Below are positions 5,993-7,677 of a DNA stretch of 7,677 nt, in pieces; position 1 is the stretch's first letter, and each line of letters opens with the position of its first letter. The notes below the pieces were generated by a model. The model was not told where the DNA came from. It worked only from the letters and a program-made list of their open reading frames with translations, and did no database searches. The stretch comes from G020353235 sp035528295. GTDB lineage: Bacteria > Chloroflexota > Dehalococcoidia > Dehalococcoidales > JAUYDJ01. The DNA is taken from positions 1-7,677 of the forward strand of contig DATKYY010000046.1 of assembly GCA_035528295.1 (NCBI GenBank), written 5' to 3'. The position numbers and the translations under genes are program-made.

Positions 5993-6602
5993 TCTCCAGT
6001 TCGACCGGTCGCCGTCTCCACTCCTCATAGTCCTTTCCGGTCCTTCGGGGGCGGGTAAGGATGCCCTCCTGGTCCGGCTCCGGGAAACCGATTGTCCCCT
6101 TGAGTATATTACCACGCTGACCACACGCGCCCGACGAGCTAAAGAGAGAGACAACCTAGACTATCACTTTGTCTCCTCAGATAAGTTTCAGGAGATGATT
6201 AAGAATAATGAGCTGCTGGAGTGGGCTAACGTCTATGGCAACTGGTACGGTGTCCCCGGGCAGCCGGTCAAAACGGCTTTGGAGATGGGTCGGGATACCA
6301 TAGTTAAGGTTGATACTCAGGGAGCCGCCACCATTAAGCGGCTCCTGCCGCAGGCAGTGTTTGTCTTCCTTATGCCGCCGTCAGTGGTAGAGCTCAGCGA
6401 GCGGCTCACCCAGCGCCGCACCGAGTCGCCCTTTGACCTGGCGCTGCGCATCAAAACTGCCCGGGAGGAAATTGAGCAGCTGTCTCTGTTTGATTATGTC
6501 ATCGTAAACCGGCGGGGTGAAATTGACCGGGCGGTGGCTCAGATTGAGGCTATTATTACCGCCGAGAAGTGCCGGGCCAAACCGAGGGGACTTGTCCTGT
6601 AG
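5967..6602 (+). CDS. gmk: Guanylate kinase
   Basis: Catalyses ATP + GMP to ADP + GDP in the cytoplasm. The 211 residues are of family length. The P-loop is GPSGAGKD (25-32). The GMP-binding region includes TTRARRAKERDNLDYHF (52-68) and LLEWANVYGNWYGVP (83-97). VDTQGA lies at 115-120, and the lid and adenine-side part begins at VFVFLMPPSVVELSERL (131-147). Two departures from the textbook pattern are visible: the Ser/Thr normally after the P-loop lysine is D32, and the usual PGE before the GMP loop reads AKE. The ATG at 5967 sits inside the end of remA and has only a weak Shine-Dalgarno, so translation is probably coupled to remA. The gene converges on pit, 20 nt away. Confidence 0.93.
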   Translation: MTKVSPWDSLQFDRSPSPLLIVLSGPSGAGKDALLVRLRETDCPLEYITTLTTRARRAKERDNLDYHFVSSDKFQEMIKNNELLEWANVYGNWYGVPGQPVKTALEMGRDTIVKVDTQGAATIKRLLPQAVFVFLMPPSVVELSERLTQRRTESPFDLALRIKTAREEIEQLSLFDYVIVNRRGEIDRAVAQIEAIITAEKCRAKPRGLVL

Positions 6603-6607
6603 GCTTA

Positions 6608-6634
6608 TCCCGGTCAGTCTGCTTAGAACCGGGA
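6608..6634. terminator. Possible hairpin between convergent gmk and pit
   Basis: TCCCGGT (6608-6614) and ACCGGGA (6628-6634) form a 7-bp perfect stem with a 13-nt loop. It starts 5 nt after the gmk stop and reaches into the last codons of pit. CTTTAAG follows on the plus strand, but there is no true T tract, so it is at best a weak terminator. Confidence 0.4.
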
Positions 6635-7642
6635 CTTTAAGAGCCAGGCAATGAGATAACCTATCCCCCCACAGACAGGAAAGGTTATTACCCAGGCAGC
6701 CACAATGCGACGGGCGATGCCCCAGCGTACTGCCGAGAGCCGTCTGGTGGCGCCCACTCCCATGATGGCGGCACTGCTACAGTGGGTGGTGCTTACCGGA
6801 ATTCCAAGCCGTGAGGCTCCCTCGATTACCGCCGCTGCCGAAAACTGGGCAGCAAACCCTTGAGATGGCTCCAGCGCGGTAATCTTTATGCCCACCGTAC
6901 GAATAACTCGCCAGCCGCCAACAGCGGTACCAATGCTGATAGCGGCGGCTGAGATAACTATTATCCACCAGGTTTCAGGGTTCGATATGGAGAGGCGCTC
7001 CCACAGACCATTCTGTCCGGTATGAATTACCAGCGCCATAGTGATGATGCCAATAGGCATCTGGCCATCATTGTTGCCATGGCTAAAGGCTAAGAAAGCA
7101 GTGGTCAGCCACTGCAAACGACTGAAAACGACCCGCATCCTGGCCGGTGCATTGTGCCTTAATGCCCACAATAGAATGACCATTAGCACAAAGCCTCCGG
7201 CAAAGCCGAGGGCCGGGGCCGCCGCCACTGAGATTAGAATCCGCCGCATGACACCCCACACCACCGCTCTGACACCAGCCAGGGCCATTCCGGCGGCGGC
7301 CAGCCCGGCTAAAAAGCCGTGAGTCAGACTAATGGGCACCCCGTAACGGGTGGCAATAGAGCCCCAGATAATAACGGCGCCCAGGCCGGCAATCACCGGC
7401 AAATAGCCGAACTCTGAGATGACCCCTGGGGCCAGAATTCCCTTACCGATAGTCTGCGCTACCGCCGTGCCGGTAGCCGCGCCGGCAAAATTGAAACAGC
7501 CAGCCAGTATGATGGCATTCCTGGGGGAAAGAGCCCGAGAGCCAACTGAGGCAGCCACGGCATTGGCAGCATCATTAAAACCGTTAACCACCCCAAAGCC
7601 GAGTGCCAGAGCTATAATCAGGGCGAGAAACGGGTCAGGCAT
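6623..7642 (-). CDS. pit: PiT-family inorganic phosphate transporter
   Basis: Integral membrane low-affinity phosphate (metal-phosphate) symporter driven by an ion gradient. The 339 residues have the inverted-repeat plan of bacterial PiT proteins. In the first repeat, GFNDAANAVA (21-30) and VPISLTHGFLAG (102-113); in the second, SHGNNDGQMPIG (187-198) and IPVSTTH (281-287). The signature WRVIRTVGIKITALEPSQGF lies at 244-263, and about ten hydrophobic helices can be traced. The second ND motif departs from the HG(T/A)ND(A/V)QK-like form I remember: GQMP stands where a lysine is often found. The ATG at 7640-7642 overlaps the end of a DUF47 gene by 8 nt, so the two are translationally coupled. 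The ion used (H+ or Na+) cannot be told. Confidence 0.92.
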   Translation of the reverse strand: MPDPFLALIIALALGFGVVNGFNDAANAVAASVGSRALSPRNAIILAGCFNFAGAATGTAVAQTIGKGILAPGVISEFGYLPVIAGLGAVIIWGSIATRYGVPISLTHGFLAGLAAAGMALAGVRAVVWGVMRRILISVAAAPALGFAGGFVLMVILLWALRHNAPARMRVVFSRLQWLTTAFLAFSHGNNDGQMPIGIITMALVIHTGQNGLWERLSISNPETWWIIVISAAAISIGTAVGGWRVIRTVGIKITALEPSQGFAAQFSAAAVIEGASRLGIPVSTTHCSSAAIMGVGATRRLSAVRWGIARRIVAAWVITFPVCGGIGYLIAWLLKSRF

Positions 7643-7677
7643 GCTTGAGGGCTACCCCTTCAAGGACATTAGCCACG
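7635..7677 (-). CDS. C-terminal end of a DUF47 (PhoU-like) PiT accessory protein, cut by the window
   Basis: On the minus strand a frame open from the right edge encodes VANVLEGVALKHA and stops at TGA (7635-7637), 8 nt inside pit. This closely resembles the C-terminal end typical of DUF47 proteins, which are helical PhoU-like regulators encoded directly before PiT transporters in many bacteria. The identification rests on 13 residues, the gene order and the overlap. The start and most of the protein lie beyond the window. Confidence 0.7.
   Translation of the reverse strand, partial: VANVLEGVALKHA

Noticed and set aside
1..7677. Search for CRISPR arrays, tRNA or rRNA genes, transposases and phage attachment sites
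   Set aside because: No regularly spaced repeats, cloverleaf sequences, ribosomal RNA motifs or transposase signatures were seen on reading. The intergenic gaps are all under 300 bp.

Overview
The window looks like ordinary chromosome from an anaerobic bacterium. The gene set is a Ktr-type potassium channel, an NfnAB/SudAB-type electron-bifurcating flavoprotein pair, remA (DUF370) next to gmk, and a DUF47-PiT phosphate transporter. With the intermediate-to-high GC of the core genes, this would suit a Chloroflexota (Dehalococcoidia-like) or a Bacillota-like lineage. That placement is an inference from gene content. No rRNA, tRNA, CRISPR array or insertion sequence was seen.

Layout. (1) Positions 2-811, plus strand: the 3' part of an AT-rich gene for an unrecognised two-helix membrane protein, cut by the left edge. 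(2) Positions 861-2996, minus strand: a KtrB/TrkH-like potassium translocating subunit followed by its single-RCK regulatory subunit KtrA. A well-formed sigma-70-type promoter lies at 3067-3095 and a leader hairpin sits just before the first start codon. (3) Positions 3227-5482, minus strand: a two-gene operon, small then large subunit, of an NfnAB-type NADH-dependent ferredoxin:NADP+ oxidoreductase. The large subunit is commonly labelled glutamate synthase. The operon ends in a UUCG-capped intrinsic terminator. (4) Positions 5483-5692: a divergent AT-rich intergenic region. (5) Positions 5693-6602, plus strand: remA and gmk, overlapping by 26 nt. (6) Positions 6623-7677, minus strand: a PiT phosphate transporter preceded by the last 13 codons of a DUF47 (PhoU-like) partner gene that overlaps it by 8 nt.

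Functionally this is potassium homeostasis, redox balancing between NADH, NADPH and ferredoxin, nucleotide metabolism with a DNA-binding regulator, and phosphate uptake. The clearest outlier is the left-edge gene, which has low GC and no recognised family. I did not find convincing evidence of a wholly new multi-gene system. The best leads are that membrane protein, the repeated GTAAAT motif around the ktr promoter, and the altered Walker A motif of the guanylate kinase.
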